A stretch of DNA of 37,688 nucleotides, taken from NCBI GenBank assembly GCA_047974745.1, contig JBKECO010000048.1:1-37688 (forward strand). The letters are read 5' to 3'. Position numbers and translations under genes: made by a program. The notes under the pieces were generated by a model. It was not told where the DNA came from. It worked only from the letters and a program-made list of their open reading frames with translations, and did no database searches. This DNA comes from JBKECO01 sp047974745 (GTDB taxonomy: Bacteria; Bacillota; Clostridia; Lachnospirales; Lachnospiraceae). Within the stretch, counting starts at the first letter, position 1. Each line of letters starts with the position of its first letter. Shown one piece after another: positions 24,848 to 32,252 of the stretch.

Positions 24848-26188
24848 ATGTTAAAGGAAAAAACGCGTTTGTCTAAATTTATCATCTCATCTGCATTGGC
24901 TGCTTCTATCATGATTACTATTGCGGACGGAGTCAAAGCAGAAACCATTCGTACTACTTTCGAGCCGCAGGATATTATCCTGACCATCGGTTCTGACTCA
25001 TCGAGTCTCAGCCTTTGCTGGTATAACGAGGACAATGGCACCATCGAAACTCCAAGTGTAAAGGTTGATGGAATTTCAACTACTTTTACCGGTTCACAGG
25101 GCACAGCGACCAGTGGTAAAGAATACAACAAAGTCACAATTACAGGTTTAAAACCTAGCAAGACCTACAGCTGTCAGGTGTCAAGTGATGGAGACAACTA
25201 CAGCGATACTTACACATTCGAAACAACGGATAACGGAAAATATACATTTGCTGTTGTTGGTGATCCCCAGATCTATGCAAAGAACCTCCAGTCAGATGCA
25301 AATGCCTGGAATACTACTGTGACAGAGATCCTAAGTAAAGATGTTTCCTTCATCGCCGGAACGGGTGATCAGGTCAACGATGTTAGCGAGTTGGAATACG
25401 GCGCCTTTACTTCTGGTTTACTTCAAGATTCACTATTAGTTCCGTTTGCAACTTGCATCGGAAACCATGAAGGATCTGCAGCAGGACGTGCCATGTTCGA
25501 TTATCACTACAATATCTCCATGCTGACAGGCGATACCGTTGGTAATATTGAACTGGTCAATTACTATTATGTATATAACAATACTTTATTCGTGGTCCTT
25601 GATGATGCAGCATACCCAGCCGATGAAACTGCCGCTGCTCCTTTCATTGCCGCTTATGATAAAACCCTTTCCGAGGCAGTGACCATGTATGCAGGAAAGT
25701 ATGACTGGCTTATTGTAAACGCTCACAAGTCGCAGCAAAGTGATGCTGCTCACTATAATGATTCTGATATCAAAGCATATTCCCTGGCCGGCTTTGAAGA
25801 TTTGATGACAGATTATAATGTGGATCTAGTACTGACAGGTCATGATCACAGTTACGTTCGTACCTATCCATTCACAAGCAATGGTGGTCCTTTGGTAGAG
25901 GATGGCATTGTCATAGATCAGAACAACCTCGGAAATGAACTTCTGAATCCAGCCGGTACAGTATACATGTGTCTAAATTCCGCCACCGGCAGCAAATATT
26001 ACGGCCTTCAGACAGAATACAAGTACACATCTGCTGTAGAAAATCAGGATACGATTCCTGAATATACGATCATCACTGCAAAAAACAGCTTTTTGTCAGT
26101 AACAACATATGAAGTAGGTGTAAGCGATCCGATCGACAGCTTTACGATTCAGAAAAATAGCAGTACGAATGCAAAGGCTAATAAATAA
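24848..26188 (+). CDS. Secreted calcineurin-type metallophosphatase (purple acid phosphatase-like)
   Basis: A 446-residue protein with a signal peptide (KFIISSALAASIMITIADGV, cleavage near KAET), a fibronectin-like N-terminal domain (about 35-135) and a catalytic metallophosphoesterase domain. The five metal-ligand blocks are present: VGDPQIY, GTGDQVND, GNHEGS, VNAHKS and LTGHDHSYVRTYP. This order fits the PAP_N plus Metallophos architecture of purple acid phosphatases. The ATG at 24848 has AGGAGGAG upstream and is preferred to 24812. No sortase or anchor signal is seen, so the enzyme is probably secreted, releasing phosphate from organic esters. It diverges from araA and may share AraR control. 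Confidence 0.88.
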   Translation: MLKEKTRLSKFIISSALAASIMITIADGVKAETIRTTFEPQDIILTIGSDSSSLSLCWYNEDNGTIETPSVKVDGISTTFTGSQGTATSGKEYNKVTITGLKPSKTYSCQVSSDGDNYSDTYTFETTDNGKYTFAVVGDPQIYAKNLQSDANAWNTTVTEILSKDVSFIAGTGDQVNDVSELEYGAFTSGLLQDSLLVPFATCIGNHEGSAAGRAMFDYHYNISMLTGDTVGNIELVNYYYVYNNTLFVVLDDAAYPADETAAAPFIAAYDKTLSEAVTMYAGKYDWLIVNAHKSQQSDAAHYNDSDIKAYSLAGFEDLMTDYNVDLVLTGHDHSYVRTYPFTSNGGPLVEDGIVIDQNNLGNELLNPAGTVYMCLNSATGSKYYGLQTEYKYTSAVENQDTIPEYTIITAKNSFLSVTTYEVGVSDPIDSFTIQKNSSTNAKANK

Positions 26189-26202
26189 TCCCAATAATAA
26201 AG

Positions 26203-26580
26203 TTATTGTTTATTCCTTCCTTGCTGTTGCATCCTATGCAATGGCAAGGTTTTAGGTTTCGTAAGCGCATAGCTTTCCTCGATCATTCTTAAAATATCTT
26301 TCTCAGGAACAGTGCCATCTAAAATAATCGAATTCCAGTGTTCTTTATTCAGATGATAACCTGGTATCACAGATTTATAGGTACTGCGCCAGAAATCTCG
26401 CCACTCAGGGTCACATTTTACATTGATCCAGATATTGCCCTCTTTTTCATATATCCAGGCGAATACTTTTTTGTTAGCTTTATGCCTGATCACCGTCCAA
26501 TTTGGATCACGAAATGGCATATCCTCATATGTTCCTTGCAGTTCACTGCAAACTGTAACAACCTCTTCTCTCGTGGTCAT
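26203..26580 (-). CDS. MmcQ/YjbR family protein
   Basis: A 125-residue protein of the MmcQ/YjbR (CyaY-like fold) family, whose function is uncertain although members bind DNA. Blocks PFRDPNWTVIRHKANKKVFAWIY, NIWINVKCDPEWRDFWRS and VIPGYHLNKEHWNSIILDG are typical (each here under 25 residues but not quoted as one run). AGGAG precedes the ATG. It is convergent with the phosphatase gene. Confidence 0.85.
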   Translation of the reverse strand: MTTREEVVTVCSELQGTYEDMPFRDPNWTVIRHKANKKVFAWIYEKEGNIWINVKCDPEWRDFWRSTYKSVIPGYHLNKEHWNSIILDGTVPEKDILRMIEESYALTKPKTLPLHRMQQQGRNKQ

Positions 26581-26730
26581 GATATTCTCCTCTCTTCAAA
26601 AACTTTCCTATAATTGTATCATATGGATATCAACGAAGAGAAGTTATTCCTATGTTGACCAAACAATAGTATTGCTTTTTTGAAACAGTTTTCCATCGAC
26701 TTTTCACAAAGTAAAATAATCAACATTAAA

Positions 26731-26752
26731 AAAGGGCACTCGAATGTGCCCT
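26731..26752 (-). terminator. Terminator after the SirTM/macrodomain operon
   Basis: On the minus strand AGGGCAC (26746-26752) pairs with GTGCCCT (26733-26739) around a 6-base loop, followed by seven T. It begins 12 bases after the macrodomain stop. Confidence 0.85.
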
Positions 26753-26764
26753 CAAAAAATAGTT

Positions 26765-27589
26765 TTAAGCTTCTTTACTTAATAGTTCCTGATATAGTTC
26801 AAGATCCAGCTTCTTGAATACATTAATGACAACTCTGTCAAGCCGATCTGCATGTTGATTTAAAATTTCTTTTATGGTAGTCCATGCAATCTTTACTGCT
26901 TCCTCATTTGGAAAGTGAAATTCTCCCGTCGAGATGCAGCAAAATGCAATTGTTCTTATTCCGTGACTCATTGCTTCTTGAAAACATGACCTGTAACAAT
27001 CCCGTAAATCCTGCTTTAGGCTCTCTGTTAAGGCTCCTTTCACAATTGGTCCTACTGTGTGAAGGACATAACGACACGAGAGATTGTATCCTTTTGTCAA
27101 GACGGCTCTTCCAGTAGGTTCTTCATAGTATGGATCTTCTTTCTTTTTTGCCTTCATATAGGAATTGCATTCTTCCCGCAACTCCACTCCTGCAGCCGAA
27201 TGAATGGCATTGTCAATACACTTATGGCAGGGCGCAAAGCATCCCAACATCTGTGAGTTTGCCGCATTTACAATAGCGTCTACCTTGAGTTTTGTTATAT
27301 CTCCCTGCCACAAGGCTACCTTTTGTGCATGTTCATATTGTATTCCAAACTGCTCGCCGATATGAGGAATTTCTTTCCACGAAACAATTCCCGACTCCAG
27401 AAGCTCCTGCTTCAAAAAATCATCTTGTATCTGCAAGAACTCAGAAGATATATATTTGGGCATTCTAATATTCATCAGTGAACGCAGTGCGTTTCTTTTT
27501 TCATTCTCTGCAAACTGCAGTTTCTTATATTGGTCAGAGTCCTCACACAAGAAATTTACCAGATAATCGAGTCTTTCTTTCTGATTCAT
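26765..27589 (-). CDS. Zinc macrodomain ADP-ribosyl hydrolase (SirTM partner)
   Basis: A 274-residue protein. Residues ~90-270 form a macrodomain with VDAIVNAANSQMLG, followed by the zinc-associated motif GCFAPCHKCIDNAIHSAAG that marks the Zn-Macro class found beside SirTM sirtuins; this class removes ADP-ribose from proteins modified by SirTM. The N-terminal ~90 residues are an extra helical segment. It is the last gene of the operon, 18 bases after SirTM, with a terminator right behind. The ribosome site is weak (GAAGG 13 bases away), suggesting translational coupling with sirTM. Function follows from the known pair; the target protein is unknown here. Confidence 0.9.
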   Translation of the reverse strand: MNQKERLDYLVNFLCEDSDQYKKLQFAENEKRNALRSLMNIRMPKYISSEFLQIQDDFLKQELLESGIVSWKEIPHIGEQFGIQYEHAQKVALWQGDITKLKVDAIVNAANSQMLGCFAPCHKCIDNAIHSAAGVELREECNSYMKAKKKEDPYYEEPTGRAVLTKGYNLSCRYVLHTVGPIVKGALTESLKQDLRDCYRSCFQEAMSHGIRTIAFCCISTGEFHFPNEEAVKIAWTTIKEILNQHADRLDRVVINVFKKLDLELYQELLSKEA

Positions 27590-27607
27590 CTTTTCACACC
27601 GACCTTC

Positions 27608-28492
27608 CTACTTCGTTATACATCTTAGTATTTGCCCAATGTCTCCATCTATACAAATAGACCTGCTGCTGATTTCATCCGGCGCTAATGCCTGGCCTTT
27701 ATTCATACAGATGTAAAATGAATTTTTCCATTGATTGGTCATCTTCCAAAATGGATACTTTATGATACCAGGCGTATTGCTCCCTACTCCAAGCTCCAGA
27801 AAAAGAATTCTTTTATTCTGATTTTCAGCCAAAAATGAGGAATACTTCTTAGCTGCCTTATTCCAATTTTCATCCTCTACAAAATATCCGTCAATACGTA
27901 AATTCACTTCCATATCACCACCGCAAACTGGGCATTTCGGGATTCGATATTTTGGAATCTTACAATCGTTTTGCTCTGCTACCATTTTTCTCACTTCGGT
28001 TTCATTGTCATAGAGTTTTTTATGACATCCTCTGGCACACTGAAATAGCCCATAATCCCCTTGTGTTGCGAATATTTTTTCACTTTCAAAACCGGAGAGA
28101 TGGAATTGATGATCTACATTGGTTGTTAATACAAAATAATTTTTACCCTGTACCAGCTCATGCAAATTTTGATATACCTCTGTAGATCCATCATTGTACC
28201 GATTGTAAAAAATATGCTTACTCCAATATGCCCATTTTTCTTCTTTGGTTTCAAAGGGATAAAATCCAGCAGAATACATATCTGTCATACCATATTTTTG
28301 AATGAATTCAGAAAAATGATCCTCAAATCGTTTTCCATCATAGGTAAGGCCTGCGGAAGTAGAAAGTCCTGCACCTGCACCGACTACAATGGCATCTGCA
28401 CGATTTAACTCTTCTATGATTCGAAGCATTTCTTTCGTATCCGTCTCAATATTTCTTTCTTTTCTTCTATTAAGAGTGTCCAATCGCTTCAC
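27608..28492 (-). CDS. SirTM-class sirtuin, protein ADP-ribosyltransferase
   Basis: A 294-residue sirtuin of the M class. It has the NAD-binding VVGAGAGLSTSAGLTYDG, the TTNVDHQF motif, and a zinc ribbon with CARGC and CPVCGG. At the usual catalytic His position the sequence reads TQGDYGLFQC, a Gln-type substitution characteristic of SirTM enzymes, which ADP-ribosylate lipoyl-carrier-like proteins rather than deacetylating. It starts 3 bases after the flavin/ferredoxin gene. In studied operons SirTM acts on GcvH-L only after lipoylation by LplA2; neither gene is in this operon, so the target here may be different or encoded elsewhere. Confidence 0.9.
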   Translation of the reverse strand: MKRLDTLNRRKERNIETDTKEMLRIIEELNRADAIVVGAGAGLSTSAGLTYDGKRFEDHFSEFIQKYGMTDMYSAGFYPFETKEEKWAYWSKHIFYNRYNDGSTEVYQNLHELVQGKNYFVLTTNVDHQFHLSGFESEKIFATQGDYGLFQCARGCHKKLYDNETEVRKMVAEQNDCKIPKYRIPKCPVCGGDMEVNLRIDGYFVEDENWNKAAKKYSSFLAENQNKRILFLELGVGSNTPGIIKYPFWKMTNQWKNSFYICMNKGQALAPDEISSRSICIDGDIGQILRCITK

Positions 28493-28495
28493 ATC

Positions 28496-29143
28496 CTATC
28501 TCTTTTCTACCGCACCGAAATTACATACACTCATGCAATTCCCACAATGAAGACAATTCTCCTGCCTGATGACATATGGCAGTTTGCTCATTTCTATACA
28601 ATTCTGAGGACAAACAGACTTGCATTTACCACAAGCCACGCAACTTTCGTTGATATAGTACCCTATTCTAAGTTCTGCCAGCTTCTGGCTATCTTCACCT
28701 ATAATAAAGCTATGTCTTGTGATTGGTCTTGTTGAAAGATCAAAATATTCTCCATTTCCCTGATGCAGGCGAAAAACACAAAGTGCGATCCGACTCTCCT
28801 TTGATGGATATATTTCTGCCATATAGGGATTCTCTATGAACACCTGATCCAGCAATTCCTGCCCAATGCATTCCACTTTTCCTCGAATGGTGATTGCTTT
28901 TTTTGATAAAGAGCCTTCTCCACCAGTCATTCCACTGATTGCAACAAATTGTTTTTCCATTAACTGTTGATAGAATTCTTTTCCCTTTGCTGTGATAAAG
29001 TAAAGACTATTTTCATCGGTAAGCATAATATCTATCACTCGTGTTGCTGGAAGGCCTTCTTTATCAACCGTGGCAAACACCGTTGAATGGATCTCTTCCT
29101 TCAAAATTTTTAAATAGTCACATGTACTCACACGCATCACCAT
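28496..29143 (-). CDS. Split-barrel flavin-binding protein fused to 2x[4Fe-4S] ferredoxin
   Basis: About 215 residues. Residues 1-150 form a pyridoxamine-5'-phosphate-oxidase-like split barrel (FATVDKEGLPATRVIDIML, LYFITAKGKEFYQQL, KAITIRGKVE). The C-terminus carries two 4Fe-4S motifs, CVACGKCKSVCPQNC and CLHCGNCMSVC. It is therefore a likely flavin reductase or electron-transfer protein. The start is uncertain: 29143 (MVMRVSTCDY, with GGAATGG upstream) is preferred over 29185. It lies between the SnoaL-like gene and SirTM in one operon. The link to ADP-ribosylation is inference: it may supply or sense redox state for a carrier protein. Confidence 0.83.
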   Translation of the reverse strand: MVMRVSTCDYLKILKEEIHSTVFATVDKEGLPATRVIDIMLTDENSLYFITAKGKEFYQQLMEKQFVAISGMTGGEGSLSKKAITIRGKVECIGQELLDQVFIENPYMAEIYPSKESRIALCVFRLHQGNGEYFDLSTRPITRHSFIIGEDSQKLAELRIGYYINESCVACGKCKSVCPQNCIEMSKLPYVIRQENCLHCGNCMSVCNFGAVEKR

Positions 29144-29199
29144 TCCATTCGTTGGCGAAAACAGGAGTGGCAATTCAAACAGCATATGTGCGGAAGGAA

Positions 29200-29970
29200 T
29201 TAAAACTTCCCGTTATCATTTGCCCAAGTGTCTTTTTCTGCTATTGTCTCCATTATATCCCAATGTTCTGCGATTTTTCCATCTTCTATTCTGAATAAAT
29301 CATAATAGGAAGTAGGTGCACCGCCAAAAGTACCTTCGCTGATTGCAAGAACCTGATTTCCTTCAGCGAGAATCTGATGTGTAGCTGTATAAATCATCTG
29401 AATACCCGCTTTTGCCAAGCCTTCTAACGCTGCTCCAAGTCCTGACAATCCATCTGCGATACCAGAATTGTGCTGTATATAATTGTCTCCATCAAAATAC
29501 TCAGGCGTTTTCTGCAGGTTTTTTCCCATTAATACATCTTCCATAAAATTTTTCACCAGCTCCTTATTTGCACTGCTTTTTTCGAATTCTTTTGACTCCA
29601 CCGGACCATCGAACTGCGTATGTCCACTTGGATTCGCAGGTGTGACCGCCGCAAGATTATCCCAATGTTCTGCAATTTTCCCATCCTCAAATCGGAAGAT
29701 ATCAAATGCAATCTGTTCTCCTGATCCTGCAAAATTATACACGGTATGCAAAAACACTTTATCTCCGTCTTCAAATGCTCTGATATTTCTTACTGTCGTT
29801 TTTACTGGCGCACTTCCAAGATAAGAAACACTTCCTGCAAAAGCTTCTCTGCCTGTTTCATACAAAAGATTATGCTGAATATACTCCTCCTTCAATAATT
29901 CTTTGGCTGCATTTACATCACCTGTCGCAAAACTGCTAATTAACGAAATTGCTTTTTCTTTGTTATTCAT
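29200..29970 (-). CDS. Tandem SnoaL-like (NTF2-fold) protein
   Basis: A 256-residue protein made of two NTF2/SnoaL-like halves. Each contains an EEYIQHN/DNYIQHN type element and ends with FEDGKIAEHWDN or IEDGKIAEHWDI; the internal similarity shows a duplication, with the junction near residue 130. Single SnoaL-like domains bind small hydrophobic molecules or catalyse aldol-type or isomerase reactions; the His and Asp in YIQHN and AEHWD are likely pocket residues. A strong GGAGG site is 8 bases before the ATG. It is the first gene of the SirTM operon and diverges from an HxlR regulator. Specific function unknown. Confidence 0.82.
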   Translation of the reverse strand: MNNKEKAISLISSFATGDVNAAKELLKEEYIQHNLLYETGREAFAGSVSYLGSAPVKTTVRNIRAFEDGDKVFLHTVYNFAGSGEQIAFDIFRFEDGKIAEHWDNLAAVTPANPSGHTQFDGPVESKEFEKSSANKELVKNFMEDVLMGKNLQKTPEYFDGDNYIQHNSGIADGLSGLGAALEGLAKAGIQMIYTATHQILAEGNQVLAISEGTFGGAPTSYYDLFRIEDGKIAEHWDIMETIAEKDTWANDNGKF

Positions 29971-30043
29971 CCCTTTATCCTCCTTGGATTTGCTATATCA
30001 TTATCATAATTACGTTTTTCCTTTCCGTAAAGAACGCACAATA

Positions 30044-30100
30044 AAGTGGTATAGCGTGCCAGAAGTGGTATAGTGTGCCCTAAGTGGCATAGTATATATA
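30044..30100. promoter_or_regulatory. Three 19-bp direct repeats, probable HxlR operators
   Basis: Copies at 30044-30062, 30063-30081 and 30082-30100 keep the core AAGTGGTATAG (third copy AAGTGGCATAG) in exact 19-base register, so nearly two helical turns apart. The Bacillus HxlR regulator is known to bind direct repeats upstream of its target. Here the site is between the divergent HxlR and SnoaL genes, where autoregulation and operon control would be expected. Confidence 0.6.
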
Positions 30101-30181
30101 AGGTAACTTAGTATCTTTTGATGCGTTTTATTTTATACTGTCCTTTTACATACTGTTTTCTTATACAGTCTATTTTTATCA

Positions 30182-30210
30182 TTGAAAGGCACTTTCTTTC
30201 GGTATATAAT
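30182..30210 (+). promoter_or_regulatory. Promoter of the HxlR-type gene
   Basis: TTGAAA (30182-30187) and TATAAT (30205-30210) with a 17-base spacer, 56 bases upstream of the HxlR start. The direct repeats lie upstream of the -35, compatible with activation or divergent repression. Confidence 0.65.
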
Positions 30211-30266
30211 ATGGCTAAACAGATGAATATATCTATATATCCAATAATATACCAAAGGAGATTTTC

Positions 30267-30590
30267 ATGGAAAAACTATTACCTGATTGCCCCGTTGAAA
30301 CAACTTTGCAGCTCATTGGTGATAAGTGGAAGGTACTTATTATACGAGATCTTTTAGATGGTACAAAACGATTTAATGAACTGATGCGTTCCGTTACCGG
30401 TATTACCCAAAAAGTACTGACCAGTCATTTGCGTGCAATGGAAACAGCTGGACTTGTGACTAGAACCGTCTATCCGGAAGTGCCCCCAAAAGTAGAGTAC
30501 GCACTTACTGAGACGGGGTTTAGTTTGAAACCAATTTTAGATTCCATGGTGACCTGGGGAACGACGTATAAAAAAATAACAAGTTTATAA
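30267..30590 (+). CDS. HxlR-family regulator
   Basis: A 107-residue winged-helix regulator. It has the HxlR N-terminus with a conserved cysteine (C8 in LLPDCPVETT), IGDKWKVLIIRDLLDG, the recognition region RFNELMRSVTGITQKVL and the wing AMETAGLVTRTVYPEVPPKVEY. HxlR/YodB/QorR proteins often sense electrophiles, quinones or disulfide stress through this cysteine, so a redox signal is plausible. GGAG lies 8 bases before the ATG. It diverges from the SnoaL/SirTM operon and probably controls it. Confidence 0.88.
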   Translation: MEKLLPDCPVETTLQLIGDKWKVLIIRDLLDGTKRFNELMRSVTGITQKVLTSHLRAMETAGLVTRTVYPEVPPKVEYALTETGFSLKPILDSMVTWGTTYKKITSL

Positions 30591-30624
30591 TCCTTTTCAG
30601 AATCTAAACTTGCTATTTGTAAAC

Positions 30625-30999
30625 CTATTTATTTATGTTCCCCATGGACCTTGCGATTACTAAATCAACACCGGAATCCACAAGATTAGGAACTACGATA
30701 TCACCTATTGATACTGGAGCCGCAAGTTCAATATTAGCAATTACTTTCATCGCTTCAAACAGTTTGCCTTTTGGAATTTCACCCTTTGTAACCACAGGTA
30801 CTCTGGTAAGGGCTGCCCCTTTAATTTTTACAGTAGTTGTTAAAGTACGTGAAGGTGCTGTCATTTCTTTAACTCCATACACTCCACCTCTTTTGCATTT
30901 GTTGCCCTCTACTCGATAACCACCTTCGGCATTCGAATCGCTTGTCACAGTCAAATGGCAACCCATTGGACAAGCAATACAGATTATTTTGTTCTCCAT
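30625..30999 (-). CDS. DUF1667 cysteine-rich protein, third gene of GlpA/GlpB-like complex
   Basis: A 124-residue DUF1667 protein starting at the ATG at 30999 (MENKII), which has GGAGGG upstream and lies only two bases after the upstream stop; a longer frame from 31047 is inside the upstream gene. The N-terminus has CIACPMGC, and later a further Cys pair in GNKCKRGG, probably an iron-sulfur cluster or metal ligand. DUF1667 proteins accompany the GlpA- and GlpB-like flavoproteins of clostridial glycerol-3-phosphate dehydrogenase-type operons, where they may replace GlpC as electron carrier. Its role is not established. Confidence 0.85.
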   Translation of the reverse strand: MENKIICIACPMGCHLTVTSDSNAEGGYRVEGNKCKRGGVYGVKEMTAPSRTLTTTVKIKGAALTRVPVVTKGEIPKGKLFEAMKVIANIELAAPVSIGDIVVPNLVDSGVDLVIARSMGNINK

Positions 31000-31001
31000 T
31001 G

Positions 31002-32252
31002 CTATCCCTCCACTCTTACGTTCATTTCTGAATATTGTTCTAACCATTCCTTTGGTATGTCTAGCATAACCATTTCTCCAGGAGCTAAATGCTGTTTCTT
31101 AATTCTTTTAATTTCCTGGTTTCCACAAGAAACTACGAGTTCTTTATTAACAAATACATCTGTTACCCTCATAAACAAAGTCTGTGCTTTTTCTACATTT
31201 GATACTCTTATCGTTTGAGGGACAATATAACGGATGCCATGCCCACAACTCGTTGTCACATGTTTGCTATGCTCCGAAATTTCATTTTTCACATATCGGG
31301 CAGCACCATTCCCGGCTCTACGGGCCTCAAGCGTAACAAAGTCTACAATATCATGGACGTGAACAACATTACCACAAGCGAAAATACCGTCAACTGTAGT
31401 TTCCATAATTTCATTGACAATCGGTCCACCTGTTACACGGTCAAGTTCGATTCCTGCTTTTAAAGATAATTCATTTTCGGGCAAAAGACCTACGGAAAGT
31501 AATAATGTATCACAATCATAAATCATTTCACTTCCTGGAACTGGTATGCGATTTTCGTCAACTTCCATAACGGTAATTTGCTCTAATCTATCCTTGCCTT
31601 TCACGTCTACGACAGTATGGCTTAAATATAATGGAATATTAAAATCATCCAGGCACTGAACAATATTTCTGGTCAGACCGCCAGAATATGGCATCATTTC
31701 TATAACTGCCTGTACTTGTGCGCCTTCTAGTGTCATTCTTCTGGCCATAATAAGCCCAATATCTCCCGAACCTAATATTACAACTTTTTTACCGACCAGA
31801 TAGCCGTCCATATTTAACAATCTTTGTGCCGCACCTGCCGTATAGACACCTGCACATCTTGTTCCGGGTATTGTTATATTGCCCCTGGTTCTTTCCCTGC
31901 AGCCCATTGATAGTACAACGGCTTTTGCTTTTACCTGACAATAACCATCTTCTCTATTAATGTAGTGTACTACTTTATCATCAGTCAGGTCTAGTACCAT
32001 GGAATTGAGTTTATACTCAATATTACATTCTTTTAATTTATCAATAAAGCGTTCTGCATAAGACGGTCCTGTTAATTCTTCTTTAAATAAGTGAAGTCCA
32101 AAACCATTGTGTATACACTGGTTTAAAATTCCACCAAGCTCATGGTCACGTTCCAGAACTAAAATATTTTGTACACCATTATCGTGTGCCTCTATAGCTG
32201 CTGCGAGTCCTGCCGGACCACCACCAACTACTATAACATCATATTCTAACAT
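31002..32252 (-). CDS. NAD(P)/FAD-dependent oxidoreductase, GlpB-like
   Basis: A 416-residue flavoprotein with an FAD GxGxxG motif at the N-terminus (VVGGGPAGLAAAIEAH) and a second dinucleotide fold (VVILGSGDIGLIMARRM, about 165-180). The block SMGCRERTRGNITIPGTR and the FACGNV motif are typical of the thioredoxin-reductase-like group paired with GlpA-like dehydrogenases. It overlaps the upstream gene by 7 bases and is followed two bases after its stop by the DUF1667 gene, so all three form one transcript and probably one complex. The likely task is passing electrons from the dehydrogenase to NAD(P) or a quinone/ferredoxin. Confidence 0.88.
   Translation of the reverse strand: MLEYDVIVVGGGPAGLAAAIEAHDNGVQNILVLERDHELGGILNQCIHNGFGLHLFKEELTGPSYAERFIDKLKECNIEYKLNSMVLDLTDDKVVHYINREDGYCQVKAKAVVLSMGCRERTRGNITIPGTRCAGVYTAGAAQRLLNMDGYLVGKKVVILGSGDIGLIMARRMTLEGAQVQAVIEMMPYSGGLTRNIVQCLDDFNIPLYLSHTVVDVKGKDRLEQITVMEVDENRIPVPGSEMIYDCDTLLLSVGLLPENELSLKAGIELDRVTGGPIVNEIMETTVDGIFACGNVVHVHDIVDFVTLEARRAGNGAARYVKNEISEHSKHVTTSCGHGIRYIVPQTIRVSNVEKAQTLFMRVTDVFVNKELVVSCGNQEIKRIKKQHLAPGEMVMLDIPKEWLEQYSEMNVRVEG

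Larger units (their letters stand above)
29971..30266. promoter_or_regulatory. Divergent region between SnoaL/SirTM operon and hxlR-type gene
   Basis: No gene is present. The plus-strand promoter of the HxlR gene and a triple 19-bp direct repeat are listed separately. On the minus strand TATGAT near the 30000s may be part of the operon promoter, but no good -35 was identified. The repeats lie about 75-130 bases upstream of the operon start. Confidence 0.5.

Noticed and set aside
30118..30357. Plus-strand frame overlapping the HxlR start
   Set aside because: It spans the HxlR promoter and is out of frame with the HxlR gene; its sequence has no recognisable domain.
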